DNA from: Paenibacillus sp.
GTDB taxonomy: Bacteria > Bacillota > Bacilli > Paenibacillales > YIM-B00363
NCBI RefSeq assembly: GCF_035645195.1
Contig: NZ_DASQNA010000022.1
Span: 175,103 to 239,102 of the forward strand
DNA length: 64,000 nucleotides
Direction: 5' to 3'
The notes beneath the pieces were generated by a model. It worked only from the letters and a program-made list of their open reading frames with translations. It ran no database searches and was not told the origin of the DNA. Below are positions 37,199 to 47,016 of the stretch, one piece after another. Position numbers and translations under genes: made by a program. Numbering within the stretch: position 1 is the stretch's first letter; each line of letters opens with the position of its first letter.

Positions 37199-38795
37199 CG
37201 ATCAATACGTCATCGAGGGACTGATGAGGCATATCCCGTGGGACGAACTGGGCGTCCGCGTCGTCGGCACCGCCGCCGACGGGAAGGAAGCGTTCGAGAA
37301 ATTCCGCGCGCTGAAGCCGGATATCGTCATTACGGACGTCTACATGCCCGAGATGGACGGCTTCCAGCTGACGGAAGCGATTCTCGCCGTCGATCCGGAC
37401 GTGCCGGTCGTGTTCTTGAGCGGCTATGACGATTTCGCGAACGCCCGGAAAGCGGTATCCTTCGGCATCCAGCATTTCCTGCTGAAGCCGCCGAGCCTGA
37501 CGGAAATCGTGTTCGTCGTCCGCGAGGTCATCGAAGCGCTGGACGAGAACCGCGAGCGCGACGAGCTGCTGAAAAAATACGTGAGCCAGCAGCATGTGCT
37601 CCGGCAGTCGATGCGCGACGCGTTCTTCCGCGATCTGCTGTCGACCCGGTACCGGCCCGACGAGCTGCCGGAGCAGCGGATCGCGTTCATGGAACTGCCG
37701 CCGCCGGACGTGTCGATCCAAACGCTCAGCATCCGGCTCATTCGTTCGGAGGCGTTAAACCGAAAGAAGGAGCGGGATTGGCAGCTGCTTCGTTTCGGAA
37801 CCGGCAATATCGTGCGGGAGGTGCTGGCGCGGGAGCTCGAGAGCAGCGCGAACGTGTCGGCGGAGGTCGTCGAATATACGGATAAGGAGTTCGTCGTCGT
37901 CTTCTTAGGCGTAGACCCGTCCGCGCCGCTCCCGGCCGAGGCGATCATGAATGTATCGACGCACATCGTCGACAACGTGCTCAAGTTTATGAAAATTTCC
38001 GTCATGGGCGGGCTCGGCCGGCCGTACCGCGGCTATCACGCGGTCATCGATTCGTATCTCGACAGTCAGGTCGCGGTCGAGCACGCGGAAATGAGCGAGA
38101 TCAACCGGATTTATCGGTTCGAGGACGTCCGCGATTCCAGCGAGGGGAAGCAAGCGTCCCTGGATTGGATCGGGAGAATCAACGAAGCGATCTACCAGAA
38201 GCAGCCGTCCATCGTCATGGAGCTGTGGCAGCGGTTTAAGCGGCAGCTCGAGACCGAAACCGCTTCCCTGCCCGTCCTGCGAGGCGCCTACGCGGGCGTC
38301 ATCAGCGCGCTGTGGACGGCGTGGTGCGCGTCGTCGGACGAAGGCGCCGTCGACGTCGGGCTCGAGGAGCTGCTGCTGGCGCTCCATCGCTGCGAAAGCG
38401 CCAAGCAGGCGACCGAATGGACGGAGGAGCAGATCGGCCGGTGGCTGCAGCGGATGACGGAATCCGTGCAGGGGAAGAAAAGCCACGCGCTCGTCGAGCG
38501 GGTCGTGAAGGAGTACGTGGAGACGTGCTATCACAAAACGATTACGCTCGAGGAGATCGCCGCCGAGCTGCATGTGAACCGCAATTATTTGAGCCAGCTG
38601 TTCAAGCGGGTGACCGGGGAGCCGTTCGTTACCTATTTGAACAAATACCGGGTCGAAAAAGCGAAGGAGCTGATCGGCACGGGCAAATACATGATTTACG
38701 AGATCAGCGAGATGGTCGGCTTTCAAAACTCCACGTATTTCAGCCAAGTGTTCAAGTCGATCGCCGGCTGCAGTCCGTCCGAATACGTTCGGTAA
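37173..38795 (+). CDS. YesN-type response regulator, AraC HTH
   Basis: The 540-residue regulator has a receiver domain with Asp55 (VITDVYMPEMDG), a long middle region (about 125-430) typical of full-length YesN proteins, and a C-terminal AraC DNA-binding domain (about 440-538) ending YFSQVFKSIAGCSPSEYVR. It pairs with the overlapping kinase. Likely targets are the upstream cre-containing promoter region and the downstream hydrolase genes, which start 36 bp later. Confidence 0.95.
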   Translation: MKTILLADDDQYVIEGLMRHIPWDELGVRVVGTAADGKEAFEKFRALKPDIVITDVYMPEMDGFQLTEAILAVDPDVPVVFLSGYDDFANARKAVSFGIQHFLLKPPSLTEIVFVVREVIEALDENRERDELLKKYVSQQHVLRQSMRDAFFRDLLSTRYRPDELPEQRIAFMELPPPDVSIQTLSIRLIRSEALNRKKERDWQLLRFGTGNIVREVLARELESSANVSAEVVEYTDKEFVVVFLGVDPSAPLPAEAIMNVSTHIVDNVLKFMKISVMGGLGRPYRGYHAVIDSYLDSQVAVEHAEMSEINRIYRFEDVRDSSEGKQASLDWIGRINEAIYQKQPSIVMELWQRFKRQLETETASLPVLRGAYAGVISALWTAWCASSDEGAVDVGLEELLLALHRCESAKQATEWTEEQIGRWLQRMTESVQGKKSHALVERVVKEYVETCYHKTITLEEIAAELHVNRNYLSQLFKRVTGEPFVTYLNKYRVEKAKELIGTGKYMIYEISEMVGFQNSTYFSQVFKSIAGCSPSEYVR

Positions 38796-38831
38796 CATCA
38801 TTTTCACGAGGAGAAACGGGGCGTAACGAAA

Positions 38832-40481
38832 ATGAAATCCGCATTGCGCAAATTGAGATCGATCGACGCGCTTGAACGGATCGGCGCGGGGGCGGCCGAT
38901 CCGCTCGTCGGCGAGTTCGTCCGCGAGGGCGCGAAATTCGCCGTCGCCGTTGACGGCGAGCCGCGGCTCGAAGAAACTTATTATACGGCCGCCAGGAAAT
39001 TGCTGGATTGCATTAAGCCGAACGGGGACGGCCAGCCGATCTTGCAGGAGGGCGGCGTGTACTTCGGCTGCTGGCTGGAGAGCACCGGCACGATCAACGC
39101 GGAGCTGCTGTCGCGCTTTCTGCCGACGGTCGCGCGCGGCACGTTCGAGCAGTTCGCCGATTTGCAGCGGGAGGACGGGCTGCTCCCTTACAAGATCACC
39201 GGAGAGGGAGCCGTGTTCAAGCAAATTCAGCTCGTCACGCCGCCGGCGCGAAGCGTCTGGAACCATGCGGCGCTGCACGGGGAAGACGACGAGTACTTGC
39301 GCAAGATGTACGACGCGTTGAGCCGGTACGACGGCTGGCTGGCGGCGAACCGAGATACGCGCGGGACGGGCTGCGTCGAGGCGTTCTGCGCCTTCGATAC
39401 CGGGCATGACTTGTCCGCCCGCTTCTGGCACGTGCCGGATACGCCGTACCGGAACGACCCGTCCCGGTACGACCCGCACTCTCCGGTGCTGCCGTTCCTC
39501 GCGCCGGATTTGACGGCGAGCGTGTACTGCTCCCGCTTGTATTTAAAGCGCATGGCGGAGCGGCTGGGCCTTGCGGAGGAAGCCGCGCGATGGGCGGAGC
39601 GGGCCGAGGCGTCGCTGCGCAGCTTGTTCGAGCACTGCTACGACGCCGGCGACGATTTCTTCTACGACGTCGACCGGACCGGCAGCTTCGTCCGCGTCCA
39701 GTCCGACGTGCTGCTGCGCGTGCTCGCCTGCGAAGTCGGCGACGATGCGCTGTTCGAGCGGATGCTGCGAAAATATTTGCTCAACACGCGGAAATTTTTC
39801 GCCAAATATCCGTATCCGTCGGTCGCGATGGACGACCCGCGGTTCGACCCGCACGCCGCTCAGAACTCCTGGTCGGGGCCGACCAATTTCCTCAGCCTCA
39901 TTCGGACGGCGCACGCGTTCGAAGCGCACGGCCGGCATGTGGAGCTGACGTGGATTTTGCAGCCGATCGTGTCCGCGGTTTCGCGGATGGAACGGTTCGC
40001 GCAGACGTTGAACCCGTGGACCGGCGAAGAAGGCTATACGGAGACGTATTCGCCGGCGATTCTGTGCGCCTTGGATTTCATCGAGCGGCTGTGCGGCGTC
40101 CTGCCGACGCCGAACGGAGACGTCTGGCTGACGGGGCTGCTGCCGGCGACGCGCGATCACGGCGTCGCGCTGGCGGCGGAGACGGCTTATGCGCGGACGA
40201 TCGACGGACGTTCTTATGAATTGGTCAACGGCGCGGACGAGTGCGAATGGTACGTCGACGGGGCGCTCGTCTGCCGGTTCCCGGCGGGCGTGCGGCTCGT
40301 GGCGGACCGGCGTGGCGCGCTCCAGTCGATCGTCGGCATGGCGGCGGGCGGCGTCGAGGGCGTCGTCGAATACGAAGGTCGCGCGTACCCGATCCGCCTC
40401 GCGGGGAACGAGGTCGCCGCGTTCCGGGACGGCCTGTTCGTCACGGCGTCCGCGCCGGGCGTCGCGTCCATTACTTATTAA
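38832..40481 (+). CDS. (alpha/alpha)6-barrel glycoside hydrolase, MGH1/GH63-like
   Basis: The 549-residue cytoplasmic protein has no signal peptide. Its pattern fits the six-hairpin glycosidases related to GH63/GH37/GH15: FGCWLESTGTINAELLSRF, DLTASVYCSRLYLKRMAERLG, AQNSWSGPTNFLSL and TGEEGYTETYSPAILCALDFI. Asp/Glu residues in these segments are candidate catalytic groups, but the exact pair cannot be assigned. It probably hydrolyses oligosaccharides brought in by the upstream importer. It lies 20 bp before a GH43 gene, so the two are likely sequential steps. Confidence 0.82.
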   Translation: MKSALRKLRSIDALERIGAGAADPLVGEFVREGAKFAVAVDGEPRLEETYYTAARKLLDCIKPNGDGQPILQEGGVYFGCWLESTGTINAELLSRFLPTVARGTFEQFADLQREDGLLPYKITGEGAVFKQIQLVTPPARSVWNHAALHGEDDEYLRKMYDALSRYDGWLAANRDTRGTGCVEAFCAFDTGHDLSARFWHVPDTPYRNDPSRYDPHSPVLPFLAPDLTASVYCSRLYLKRMAERLGLAEEAARWAERAEASLRSLFEHCYDAGDDFFYDVDRTGSFVRVQSDVLLRVLACEVGDDALFERMLRKYLLNTRKFFAKYPYPSVAMDDPRFDPHAAQNSWSGPTNFLSLIRTAHAFEAHGRHVELTWILQPIVSAVSRMERFAQTLNPWTGEEGYTETYSPAILCALDFIERLCGVLPTPNGDVWLTGLLPATRDHGVALAAETAYARTIDGRSYELVNGADECEWYVDGALVCRFPAGVRLVADRRGALQSIVGMAAGGVEGVVEYEGRAYPIRLAGNEVAAFRDGLFVTASAPGVASITY

Positions 40482-40500
40482 GCGGGAAGGGGTTTAGCCG

Positions 40501-41370
40501 ATGCTTCGCAAAGAAGACATTCAACTGAGGGATCCGTTCGTCCTCCCGGTCGAGGAAACCGGGGAGTACTATTTGTACGGGTCGACGGACAAAAATATTT
40601 GGAGAGGGCCCGCCACCGGCTTCGACACGTACCGGAGCAAAGACTTGGCGACGTGGGAAGGCCCGTTCCCGGCGTTCCGCCCCGGCCCCGATTTTTGGTC
40701 GGATACGCAGTATTGGGCGTCCGAGGTGCACCGGTACCAGGGCCGCTACTATATGTTCGCTACGTTCAAGGCGGAAGGCGTCTGCCGCGGCACGCAAATT
40801 CTCGTGTCCGACGGTCCCGCGGGACCGTTCGTCCCGCACAGCGACGGCCCGGTCACGCCGCGCGACTGGGAGTGCCTCGACGGGACGCTGTACGTCGACC
40901 GGGCCGGCCGGCCGTGGATGGTGTTCTGCCACGAGTGGGTGCAGGTGAAGGACGGCACGATCTGCGCGGTTCCGCTGACGGCTAATTTGGAACGCGCGGA
41001 CGGGGAGCCCGTCACGCTGTTCGCGGCGAGCGAGGCGCCTTGGGTCGAACCGATTCGGGAGGGCGACGTGTACGTGACGGACGGCCCGTTCCTGCATACG
41101 TGCGCGGACGGCACCTTGCTCATGCTGTGGTCGAGCTTTAAGGGCGGCAAGTACGCGCAGGGGATCGCCCGCTCGACGACGGGCGGCGTGACGGGGCCGT
41201 GGGTGCAGGAGAGCGAGCCGCTGTACGAGAGCGACGGCGGGCACGGCATGATTTTTCGCGCGTTCGACGGACGGCTGTTCTTGGCGCTGCATACGCCGAA
41301 CAAGACGCCCGACGAGCGGCCGGTGTTCATCGAGCTCCGCGAGGAGAACGGCCGGTTGAAGGCGGTATAG
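40501..41370 (+). CDS. Glycoside hydrolase family 43-type enzyme
   Basis: The 289-residue five-bladed propeller glycosidase has no signal peptide. The family 43 general-base Asp is Asp11 in LRDPFVLP. Other blade motifs are YWASEVHRYQGRYYMF, ECLDGTLYVD and GGHGMIFRAFDGRLFLALHTPN. The acid is probably in WASEVH and the pKa modulator in CLDG. GH43 enzymes release arabinose, xylose or galactose units. Cytoplasmic location plus the upstream importer implies processing of imported hemicellulose oligosaccharides. It is the last gene before a strong terminator. Confidence 0.9.
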   Translation: MLRKEDIQLRDPFVLPVEETGEYYLYGSTDKNIWRGPATGFDTYRSKDLATWEGPFPAFRPGPDFWSDTQYWASEVHRYQGRYYMFATFKAEGVCRGTQILVSDGPAGPFVPHSDGPVTPRDWECLDGTLYVDRAGRPWMVFCHEWVQVKDGTICAVPLTANLERADGEPVTLFAASEAPWVEPIREGDVYVTDGPFLHTCADGTLLMLWSSFKGGKYAQGIARSTTGGVTGPWVQESEPLYESDGGHGMIFRAFDGRLFLALHTPNKTPDERPVFIELREENGRLKAV

Positions 41371-41377
41371 TTGGTGA

Positions 41378-41410
41378 AGCGACGGCAGCTTTCTGCTCCG
41401 TCGCTTTTTT
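41378..41410 (+). terminator. Rho-independent terminator after GH43 gene
   Basis: The 8-bp perfect stem AGCGACGG (41378-41385) / CCGTCGCT (41398-41405) is followed by a T6 run. Confidence 0.9.
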
Positions 41411-41422
41411 CGTATGCGAATT

Positions 41423-41493
41423 AGCGGATGCCCTGTCCGTTATTTTGCCGTTGTACGTTGTTTCGCCGAAAATAACGGACAATGCATTCCGCT
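41423..41493. repeat. Imperfect inverted repeat, possible MITE/REP-like element
   Basis: TGTCCGTTATTTT (41434-41446) is repeated perfectly inverted at 41469-41481. The outer ends AGCGGATGC and GCATTCCGCT also pair imperfectly. The element spans about 71 bp between a terminator and the ABC exporter gene. It could be a mobile miniature repeat or a regulatory stem. Confidence 0.65.
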
Positions 41494-41584
41494 ATTTGTC
41501 CGCACCGGCTTCGATCTTGACGTCCCAAATCGATAGGGATAAAGTGGGAACGTGTGCACCATGCCATGCTTGGAGGTCAGTCCG

Positions 41585-43321
41585 ATGCTGAAACGGTTTT
41601 TCTCGTATTACCGACCCTATAAAACGTTGTTCCTCGTGGATTTCTGCTGCGCCGTCGTCGCGGCCGTGCTCGAGCTCGGCTTCCCGATCGCCGTCAATCA
41701 AGTCGTCGACCGGCTGCTGCCGAGCGGCAATTGGACGGTGATCGTCTGGGCGTGCCTCGGCCTGCTGGCGCTCTATCTTCTTACGATGTTCCTGAATTTT
41801 ATCGTCATCTATTGGGGGCATAAGCTCGGGATCAACATCGAGACGGACATGCGGCGCGCGCTGTATGCGCATATGCAGAAGCTGTCGTTCCGCTTTTTCG
41901 ACAACAACAAAACCGGCCATATGATTTCGCGCCTCACGACCGATTTGTTCGAAATCGGGGAGGTCGCCCACCACGGGCCGGAAGATTTGTTCATCGCGAT
42001 CATGACGCTGATGGGCGCCTTCACGTTGATGGCGTTCCTCAACTGGAAGCTGGCGCTGCTGACGTTCGCGATCATTCCGCTCATCATGTGGCTCGTCATC
42101 GTCTGCAATCAGCGGATGACGAAGGCGGTCGACCGGATGTACCGAGACGTCGCCGATTTCAACGCGCGCGTCGAGGACAGCATCGGCGGCATTCGCGTCG
42201 TGCAGGCGTTCGCCAACGAGAAGCACGAGCGGAAGCTGTTCGAGGCGAACAATTTGCGCTTTCGCGACGCGAAAATTTTGCAATATAAAATCATGGGCTT
42301 CAACTTGTCGATCAGCTATATGCTCATGCGGCTCGTGCAGGTGTTCGTGCTGATCAGCGGGGCGTATTTCGTCATTCGCGGCGAGCTGACCGCCGGGGAG
42401 TTCATCGGCTTCCTGCTGCTGACAAACGTCTTCTTCCGGCCGATCGAGAAAATCAACGCGATCATCGAAAGCTATCCGAAAGGGATCGCCGGCTTCAAAC
42501 GGTTCGTCGAAATCATGGATACGGCACCGGACGTGGCCGACGCTCCGGACGCTGCCCCGGTGAGCGGGCTGCGCGGCGACATTCGCTACGAAGGCGTGTC
42601 GTTCGGCTATGAAGGGCAGCGGCGGGTGCTCGACGGCATCGACCTCGCCATCCGCGCCGGGGAAACGATCGCCTTCGTCGGGCCGTCGGGGGCGGGGAAG
42701 ACGACGCTGTGCAGCCTGCTCCCGCGCTTCTACGACGCGGATGAAGGGCGCATTACGATCGACGGCATCGACATTAAGAAAATGACGCTCGAATCGCTCC
42801 GGAAGCACATCGGCGTCGTACAGCAGGACGTGTTCCTGTTCTCCGGCACGCTGCGGGAAAACATCTCGTACGGCAAGCTCGACGCGACGGAGGAAGAGCT
42901 GTGGGAGGCGGCGCGGCGGGCGCGGCTCGAGGAGTTCATCCGCGCGCAGCCGGACGGGCTCGAGACGGTCGTCGGCGAGCGCGGCGTGAAGCTGTCGGGC
43001 GGGCAGAAGCAGCGCCTTGCGATCGCGAGGATGTTCTTGAAAAATCCGCCGATCCTGATTCTCGACGAGGCGACGTCCGCGCTCGACACCGAGACGGAGG
43101 CGGCGATCCAGCAGTCGCTCGCGGAGCTGTCCGAGGGGCGGACGACGCTCGTCATCGCGCATCGCCTCGCTACGATCAAGCATGCGGACCGGATCGTCGT
43201 CGTCACCGAGGACGGCATCGCGGAGCAGGGCCGGCACGAGGAGCTGCTCGCGATCGGGGGCGTGTACCGGCGGCTGCACGAGGCGCAGTTCGGTCCGGCG
43301 GCGGAAGAGGCCGTCCGCTAA
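41585..43321 (+). CDS. ABC exporter, fused permease/ATPase (MsbA/YfiB type)
   Basis: The 578-residue half-transporter has a six-helix membrane domain (about 1-320, starting MLKRFFSYYRPYKTLFLVDF). The ATPase domain has Walker A GPSGAGKTT, Q-loop VVQQDVFLFSGT, signature LSGGQKQRLAIAR, Walker B PILILDEATSALD and switch IAHRLATI. ATG 41585 has GGAGGT 7 bp upstream; an in-frame ATG at 41552 is rejected for lack of a ribosome site. Exporters of this type move lipids, drugs or peptides as homo- or heterodimers. No second half-transporter is adjacent, so a homodimer is likely. Confidence 0.94.
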   Translation: MLKRFFSYYRPYKTLFLVDFCCAVVAAVLELGFPIAVNQVVDRLLPSGNWTVIVWACLGLLALYLLTMFLNFIVIYWGHKLGINIETDMRRALYAHMQKLSFRFFDNNKTGHMISRLTTDLFEIGEVAHHGPEDLFIAIMTLMGAFTLMAFLNWKLALLTFAIIPLIMWLVIVCNQRMTKAVDRMYRDVADFNARVEDSIGGIRVVQAFANEKHERKLFEANNLRFRDAKILQYKIMGFNLSISYMLMRLVQVFVLISGAYFVIRGELTAGEFIGFLLLTNVFFRPIEKINAIIESYPKGIAGFKRFVEIMDTAPDVADAPDAAPVSGLRGDIRYEGVSFGYEGQRRVLDGIDLAIRAGETIAFVGPSGAGKTTLCSLLPRFYDADEGRITIDGIDIKKMTLESLRKHIGVVQQDVFLFSGTLRENISYGKLDATEEELWEAARRARLEEFIRAQPDGLETVVGERGVKLSGGQKQRLAIARMFLKNPPILILDEATSALDTETEAAIQQSLAELSEGRTTLVIAHRLATIKHADRIVVVTEDGIAEQGRHEELLAIGGVYRRLHEAQFGPAAEEAVR

Positions 43322-43375
43322 GCGCTTAGGGCCGTGGGCATGTGGTTCGATCGTCCCTCGAGGGACGCTGGGCGC

Positions 43376-43432
43376 GGCCGAGTGGCTCCGCCGCGTCCGG
43401 CTTAACCGCGTTCGCGGCGGAGCCACTCGGCC
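43376..43432. repeat. Perfect 20-bp inverted repeat over a gene 3' end
   Basis: The left arm 43376-43395 and right arm 43413-43432 are perfect reverse complements with a 17-bp spacer. The right arm encodes the last residues of the reverse-strand hydrolase, and its stop codon lies in the loop. It forms a very stable hairpin between two convergent genes. It lacks a clear T-run. Confidence 0.9.
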
Positions 43433-44247
43433 ATCCGGTCGATCGCGGCTTCGTGCGCGAGATACGGGAGATGGTGGCCGTACCCTTGATAGAGGTGGAG
43501 CTCGGCCGGGACGCCCAGCTCCTTCAGCCGCGCGTATAGGTCGAGGCCGTGGCCGACGTCGACCTGCGCGTCCGCGGTGCCGTGCACGACGAGCGTCGGG
43601 CAGCGCCATCGGCCGGCCAGGTGCAGCGGCGAGCGGGCGCGGTACGCGTCCGGCAGCTTCGCCGGCGCGTTGCCGATCATGCGCCGCAGCGTGCGGCGCA
43701 GGTCGACGCGCTCCTCGTACGTGCGCGCGAGATCGGCGACGCCGCCCCATTGGACGAGGCGGTGCACGAGCGGGTCCTCGGCGGCGGCGATCGCCGCGTT
43801 GACGGCGCCGCGCGAGAAGCCGAACAGCGACACCCGCGCGGGATCGACGAACGGCAGCGCTCGGACGAGCTCGATGATCGCTCGCACGTCCTCGCGGTCC
43901 GCGCCGCCGAACTCGTCGCGCCCTTCGCCGCCCTCGTCGCCGCGGTAGCAGGGCGCGATGACGACGAAGCCGCGGCTCGCGAACGAGTCGATCCAATGCG
44001 GGCGGACGCGGCCGACGCTGCGGACGCCGCCGCGGCAATAGACGATCGCGGGGAAGGAGCTTCGAGCGGCTGCGGCCGTTCGCGCGCCGGAGGCGACGAG
44101 CTCGACGGGCAGCTCGTCTTCGGGTAAGCCCGAGGCGGCTGAGGCGGCGCGGCGAACGGCGGCGTCCGCGCTTGGGCAGCCCGGGGGTACGCCGAGGTAG
44201 CCTTTCACTTTGTACGAATCCGAAACGTATGTAAATTTGACGATCAT
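43402..44247 (-). CDS. Alpha/beta hydrolase (S9/dienelactone-hydrolase-like)
   Basis: The 281-residue serine hydrolase has the nucleophile elbow GFSRG, an acid candidate in VVHGTADAQVD, and the catalytic His in QGYGHHLPYL. The order fits prolyl-oligopeptidase-type alpha/beta hydrolases. No signal peptide is present. An Ala-rich insertion near residues 28-60 separates the first strands. Substrate is unknown. The 3' end takes part in a perfect 20-bp inverted repeat with downstream DNA. Confidence 0.88.
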   Translation of the reverse strand: MIVKFTYVSDSYKVKGYLGVPPGCPSADAAVRRAASAASGLPEDELPVELVASGARTAAAARSSFPAIVYCRGGVRSVGRVRPHWIDSFASRGFVVIAPCYRGDEGGEGRDEFGGADREDVRAIIELVRALPFVDPARVSLFGFSRGAVNAAIAAAEDPLVHRLVQWGGVADLARTYEERVDLRRTLRRMIGNAPAKLPDAYRARSPLHLAGRWRCPTLVVHGTADAQVDVGHGLDLYARLKELGVPAELHLYQGYGHHLPYLAHEAAIDRMAEWLRRERG

Positions 44248-44282
44248 GCGGCACCTGCGCTTCGTTATGTCGTTTCGCGAGG

Positions 44283-44321
44283 AAGCCCCCGAGGGACCGG
44301 TTCGCCGGTTTCCGGGGGCTT
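44283..44321 (-). terminator. Hairpin downstream of YdjO-like gene, possible terminator
   Basis: AAGCCCCC (44283-44290) pairs with GGGGGCTT (44314-44321), with an inner CCGG-TTCG-CCGG stem. On the reverse strand it follows the YdjO-like stop by 17 bp, but no T-run is present. Confidence 0.4.
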
Positions 44322-44337
44322 CGCGCTGCGGGGACGT

Positions 44338-44577
44338 CTATTGCAGCCAAGCGTCTTCCGGCGCTTTCTTCTTCGGCGCCTTCACCTTCTTGACCAGCTT
44401 CGGCAAATGCTTCATGCCGCGGAGCATCGGCCCTTTGCACAAGGGGCAATCGGGCCCGGCTCCGGGCGCGGCGGAGGCGGCGAGTTCGTCGCGCACCCAC
44501 GCTTTGCATTCCTGGTTCCGGCACCGCCAGATCGGTACGGGCGCCAGTTCCGGTTTCGACGTTTCGATCTGTTCCAC
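44338..44577 (-). CDS. YdjO-like zinc-ribbon protein (cold-inducible family)
   Basis: The predicted 79-residue protein has two cysteine pairs, CRNQEC and CPLC, separated by about 26 residues in the order expected for YdjO-type zinc ribbons. A basic tail follows (HLPKLVKKVKAPKKKAP). B. subtilis YdjO is a small cold-induced protein of unknown mechanism. The GTG at 44577 has GGGGGG about 7 bp upstream and gives the usual family length; an ATG at 44601 would add 8 residues. The gene is divergent from the glpP promoter. Confidence 0.75.
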   Translation of the reverse strand: MEQIETSKPELAPVPIWRCRNQECKAWVRDELAASAAPGAGPDCPLCKGPMLRGMKHLPKLVKKVKAPKKKAPEDAWLQ

Positions 44578-44632
44578 AGGTCGCACCCCCCGCTTTACCA
44601 TTCCCGCGGGTTTTCCGAATCATGCAGCGCCG

Positions 44633-44662
44633 TTGACACGGTGCTTCTTTTGATTCTATAAT
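44633..44662 (+). promoter_or_regulatory. SigA promoter of glpP-glpK
   Basis: Perfect -35 TTGACA (44633-44638) and -10 TATAAT (44657-44662) boxes are spaced by 18 bp. Transcription should begin near 44669. Confidence 0.9.
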
Positions 44663-44669
44663 GGGAACC

Positions 44670-44750
44670 AAGTTCATACAAGGTGAGTAGAACCGGAGAA
44701 TCACATCCATTTGCACAGGGCGAGAACTGGCAATTCGATGTGATTTTTTG
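44670..44750 (+). promoter_or_regulatory. GlpP-type antitermination leader with terminator (glpP-glpK)
   Basis: The leader opens with AAGTTCATA (44670-44678), 8 bp after the -10 box. GGTG (44682) and GGAGA (44695) follow. A terminator stem AATCACATC (44699-44707) / GATGTGATT (44737-44745) ends in a T6 run. The same ordered elements occur before glpD (46882-46970). In B. subtilis, GlpP with glycerol-3-phosphate lets RNA polymerase read through such leaders; autogenous control of glpP is inferred here. Confidence 0.8.
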
Positions 44751-44773
44751 CGTTAAGAGGAGCGATGTAACGG

Positions 44774-45340
44774 ATGGCGTTCCATGGTCAAACCATACTT
44801 CCGGCCGTGCGCCGGATGAAGGATCTCGAGCGGCTGCTGCCGCTGCCGTACGAATATCTTGTGCTGCTCGATACGCATATCGGCCAAGTCAAGCCGGTCG
44901 TCGATTTGATGCGGGCGAACGGGAAGAAGGCACTCTTGCACGTCGATTTGATCGAGGGCCTCAAGAACGACGAGTACGCGGCGGAGTTTTTGTGCCAGTT
45001 CGTGAAGCCGGCCGGGCTCATTTCGACGAGGGCGAGCGTCGTCGAACGGACGAAGAAGAACGGCCTGCTCGCCATTCAACGGTTGTTTTTGCTGGATACG
45101 AATGCGCTTACAAAAGGCTACAAGCTCCTCGAGCGGACGGCTCCCGATTTTATTGAAGTGCTGCCCGGCGTGCTGCCGCATATGATCGCGGAAGTGCGGG
45201 AGACGACCGGGATTCCGATTTTCGCGGGGGGTCTCATCCGGTCGGCGGCGGACGTCGAGCGGGCGATCGAGGCGGGCGCGGAGGCCGTGACGACGTCGAA
45301 CGCGGCGCTGTGGCGGGAGTTTGCCGGACGAAAGACGTAG
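44774..45340 (+). CDS. glpP: Glycerol-3-phosphate-responsive antiterminator GlpP
   Basis: The 188-residue RNA-binding antiterminator of the GlpP family shows the TIM-barrel-like pattern with VLLDTHIGQVKPVVDLMR, HVDLIEGLKNDEYAAEFL, LISTRASVVERTKK, FIEVLPGVLPHMI and IPIFAGGLIRSAADVE. On binding glycerol-3-phosphate it prevents termination in glp leader RNAs. Two candidate targets are visible, one before this gene and one before glpD. glpK starts 17 bp downstream, forming an operon. The start follows TTAAGAGGAGCG. Confidence 0.94.
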   Translation: MAFHGQTILPAVRRMKDLERLLPLPYEYLVLLDTHIGQVKPVVDLMRANGKKALLHVDLIEGLKNDEYAAEFLCQFVKPAGLISTRASVVERTKKNGLLAIQRLFLLDTNALTKGYKLLERTAPDFIEVLPGVLPHMIAEVRETTGIPIFAGGLIRSAADVERAIEAGAEAVTTSNAALWREFAGRKT

Positions 45341-45351
45341 AGGAGGAGTGA

Positions 45352-46845
<1,494 letters not shown>

Positions 46846-46848
<3 letters not shown>

Positions 46849-46874
46849 ACGGCGGGATTCCGCTATGTTACAAT
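46846..46874 (+). promoter_or_regulatory. Predicted glpD promoter
   Basis: TAGACG (46846-46851) and TACAAT (46869-46874) are spaced by 17 bp, starting at the glpK stop codon. Confidence 0.7.
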
Positions 46875-46881
46875 CATTTAC

Positions 46882-46970
46882 AAGTTCATAATTACGGTGG
46901 GAGACTTGGAGACGCCTGATCGGACCGGTGCGCAGCAATGCGCGGCGGAGTCGGTTATGGGCGTCTTTTT
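46882..46970 (+). promoter_or_regulatory. GlpP-type antitermination leader with terminator (glpD)
   Basis: AAGTTCATA (46882-46890) again starts exactly 8 bp after the -10 box, followed by GGTG (46896) and GGAGA (46908). The terminator stem AGACGCC (46910-46916) pairs with GGCGTCT (46960-46966), with an internal GCGC/GCGC helix, and ends in a T5 run. The close match to the 44670-44750 leader supports a shared GlpP target. Confidence 0.8.
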
Positions 46971-47016
46971 GCTTTTGCGTGGCTGGCTTGAAGACGGAGA
47001 GGAGTGTGGGATAAAG

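Noticed and set aside
41492..44716. Reverse-strand open frame of about 1074 codons
   Set aside because: It is Arg-rich, antisense to the ABC exporter and out of frame with the real hydrolase and YdjO-like genes. It is an open frame caused by high GC and codon bias.
46897..47016. N-terminal extension of GlpD
   Set aside because: It runs through the leader terminator and lacks a ribosome site. The FAD motif is correctly placed from the 47017 start.
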